Assembly: GCA_002412425.1 (NCBI GenBank)
Contig: DHVB01000053.1
Span: 1 to 23,530 of the forward strand
Length of the DNA stretch: 23,530 nucleotides
Direction of reading: 5' to 3'
Source of the DNA: Bacteroidales bacterium UBA5219
GTDB lineage: Bacteria > Bacteroidota > Bacteroidia > Bacteroidales > ML635J-15
Shown here: positions 23,060 through 23,530 of the stretch, one piece after another
How the letters are laid out: every line of letters starts with the position of its first letter
Numbering within the stretch: the stretch's first letter is position 1
Made by a program: the position numbers and the translations under genes
Notes under the pieces: model-generated
The model's database searches: none
The model's input: the letters and a program-made list of their open reading frames with translations, nothing else
What the model was told of the DNA's origin: nothing

Positions 23060-23530
23060 CTGCAACCCAGGTACTGGTTGGGATTATTGTTGGACAATGA
23101 ATGCAGCACACCTCCCATACTGCATGGTGTCAAAGATAATTCAGGCTCTGTTCCTCCAGGTAATTATTTACCAACAGGTAATTTCGCAGATTTAATAGGT
23201 TGTCCTATAAATGGTGAGTGGTGTGTTGTTATTATTGATGACTGGGGTGTCTGATGATGGAACTCTGTTTTCTGTTGATATTAGCTTTGCTCCTAAGCAG
23301 TAACTTCCAGCCTATTTGTGGTCATATTCTCATACTTATTCTTCAACTGGTATGTCTTGGGCAGGTGACGGTTTAGGAGCAAATTCTGGAGGAACTGCAA
23401 CAGCAATTCCAATTGCATCAGGTACACAAGCATATAATTTCTGTGTAACAGATGATTTTGGTTGTTCGTATTGTATTCCTACAACTGCAGAGGTTTTGTC
23501 TATAGATGATCCTTCTTGTTGTATTTTACC
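23039..23530 (+). pseudogene. Frame-disrupted continuation of the CUB/PKD protein
   Basis: Beyond the stop at 23057 the coding signal continues but jumps frame. LPDHADNCNPGTGWDYCW reads in the +1-shifted frame from about 23040. PPILHGVKDNSG through CPINGEWCVVIIDDW reads in the original frame from about 23111 until TGA at 23252. VSDDGTLFSVDISFAPK reads in the shifted frame from about 23247 and meets TAA at 23301. The same frame then stays open to the window end with another PKD-like segment (SYSHTYSSTGMSWAGDG, FCVTDDFGCSYC). Three frame changes and one in-frame stop within about 270 bases indicate a decayed gene or sequence errors. The protein pattern is otherwise well preserved. Confidence 0.7.

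Noticed and set aside
23030..23305. Programmed frameshifting or stop-codon readthrough in the CUB protein
   Set aside because: Three separate frame changes plus a stop, without a slippery heptamer and downstream pseudoknot that I can see, do not fit a recoding mechanism.

Overview
The window is AT-rich chromosomal DNA of a member of the Bacteroidota. The evidence is concordant. Several genes have the Bacteroidota -7 promoter motif TAnnTTTG upstream, in two cases with a well-spaced TTTG-type -33 element. Starts lack Shine-Dalgarno sequences. The exbB / 4-TM protein / exbD / exbD cluster and the secreted CUB-PKD protein are of types familiar in this phylum. I cannot name a family or genus.

Layout. 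Positions 63-3487, minus strand: RNase R followed by alanine dehydrogenase. Positions 3608-4192: a small LPP20-like lipoprotein with its own promoter and terminator. Positions 4262-4590: a GC-richer, non-coding repeat block between two convergent genes, the clearest stretch not explained by genes. Positions 4598-7075, minus strand: a tightly packed kdsB / GT4 glycosyltransferase / rnhB operon (Kdo activation, a glycosyl transfer, RNase HII). Divergent from it at 7153-8229 is an LPG_synthase_TM membrane protein. Positions 8277-9944, minus: formate-tetrahydrofolate ligase. Positions 10126-13349, plus: a four-gene nucleotide-sugar operon with genes overlapping or almost abutting, uxs (UDP-xylose synthase), rmlA, rmlC and rmlD, but no rmlB. 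Positions 13352-14221, minus: a uridine phosphorylase-family protein. Positions 14293-15108: a tandem-domain universal stress protein. Positions 15183-15983, minus: a lipoprotein. Positions 16276-18651: a small membrane protein, dprA (TTG start) and a TatD-family DNase. Positions 18781-18874: tRNA-Ser(GGA) with encoded CCA. Positions 18940-21376: the ExbB/ExbD energy-transduction operon, closed by a perfect 15-bp hairpin terminator. Positions 21511-23530: a small secreted protein overlapping a large secreted CUB/PKD/P-domain-like protein, whose reading frame is broken several times in the last 500 bases.

How the genes work together. kdsB, the GT4 gene and uxs-rmlACD all feed envelope polysaccharide synthesis. 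ExbB/ExbD would power outer-membrane TonB-dependent transport, but TonB is not in the window. rnr, rnhB, dprA and tatD are nucleic-acid housekeeping genes. Fhs is C1 metabolism. Most of the window is conserved core content. I do not see a defence island, prophage, CRISPR array or clear new multigene system. The observations most worth following are the repeat block at 4262-4590, the broken tail of the CUB protein, the rmlB-less rhamnose cassette and the uncharacterised 4-TM protein inside the Exb operon.
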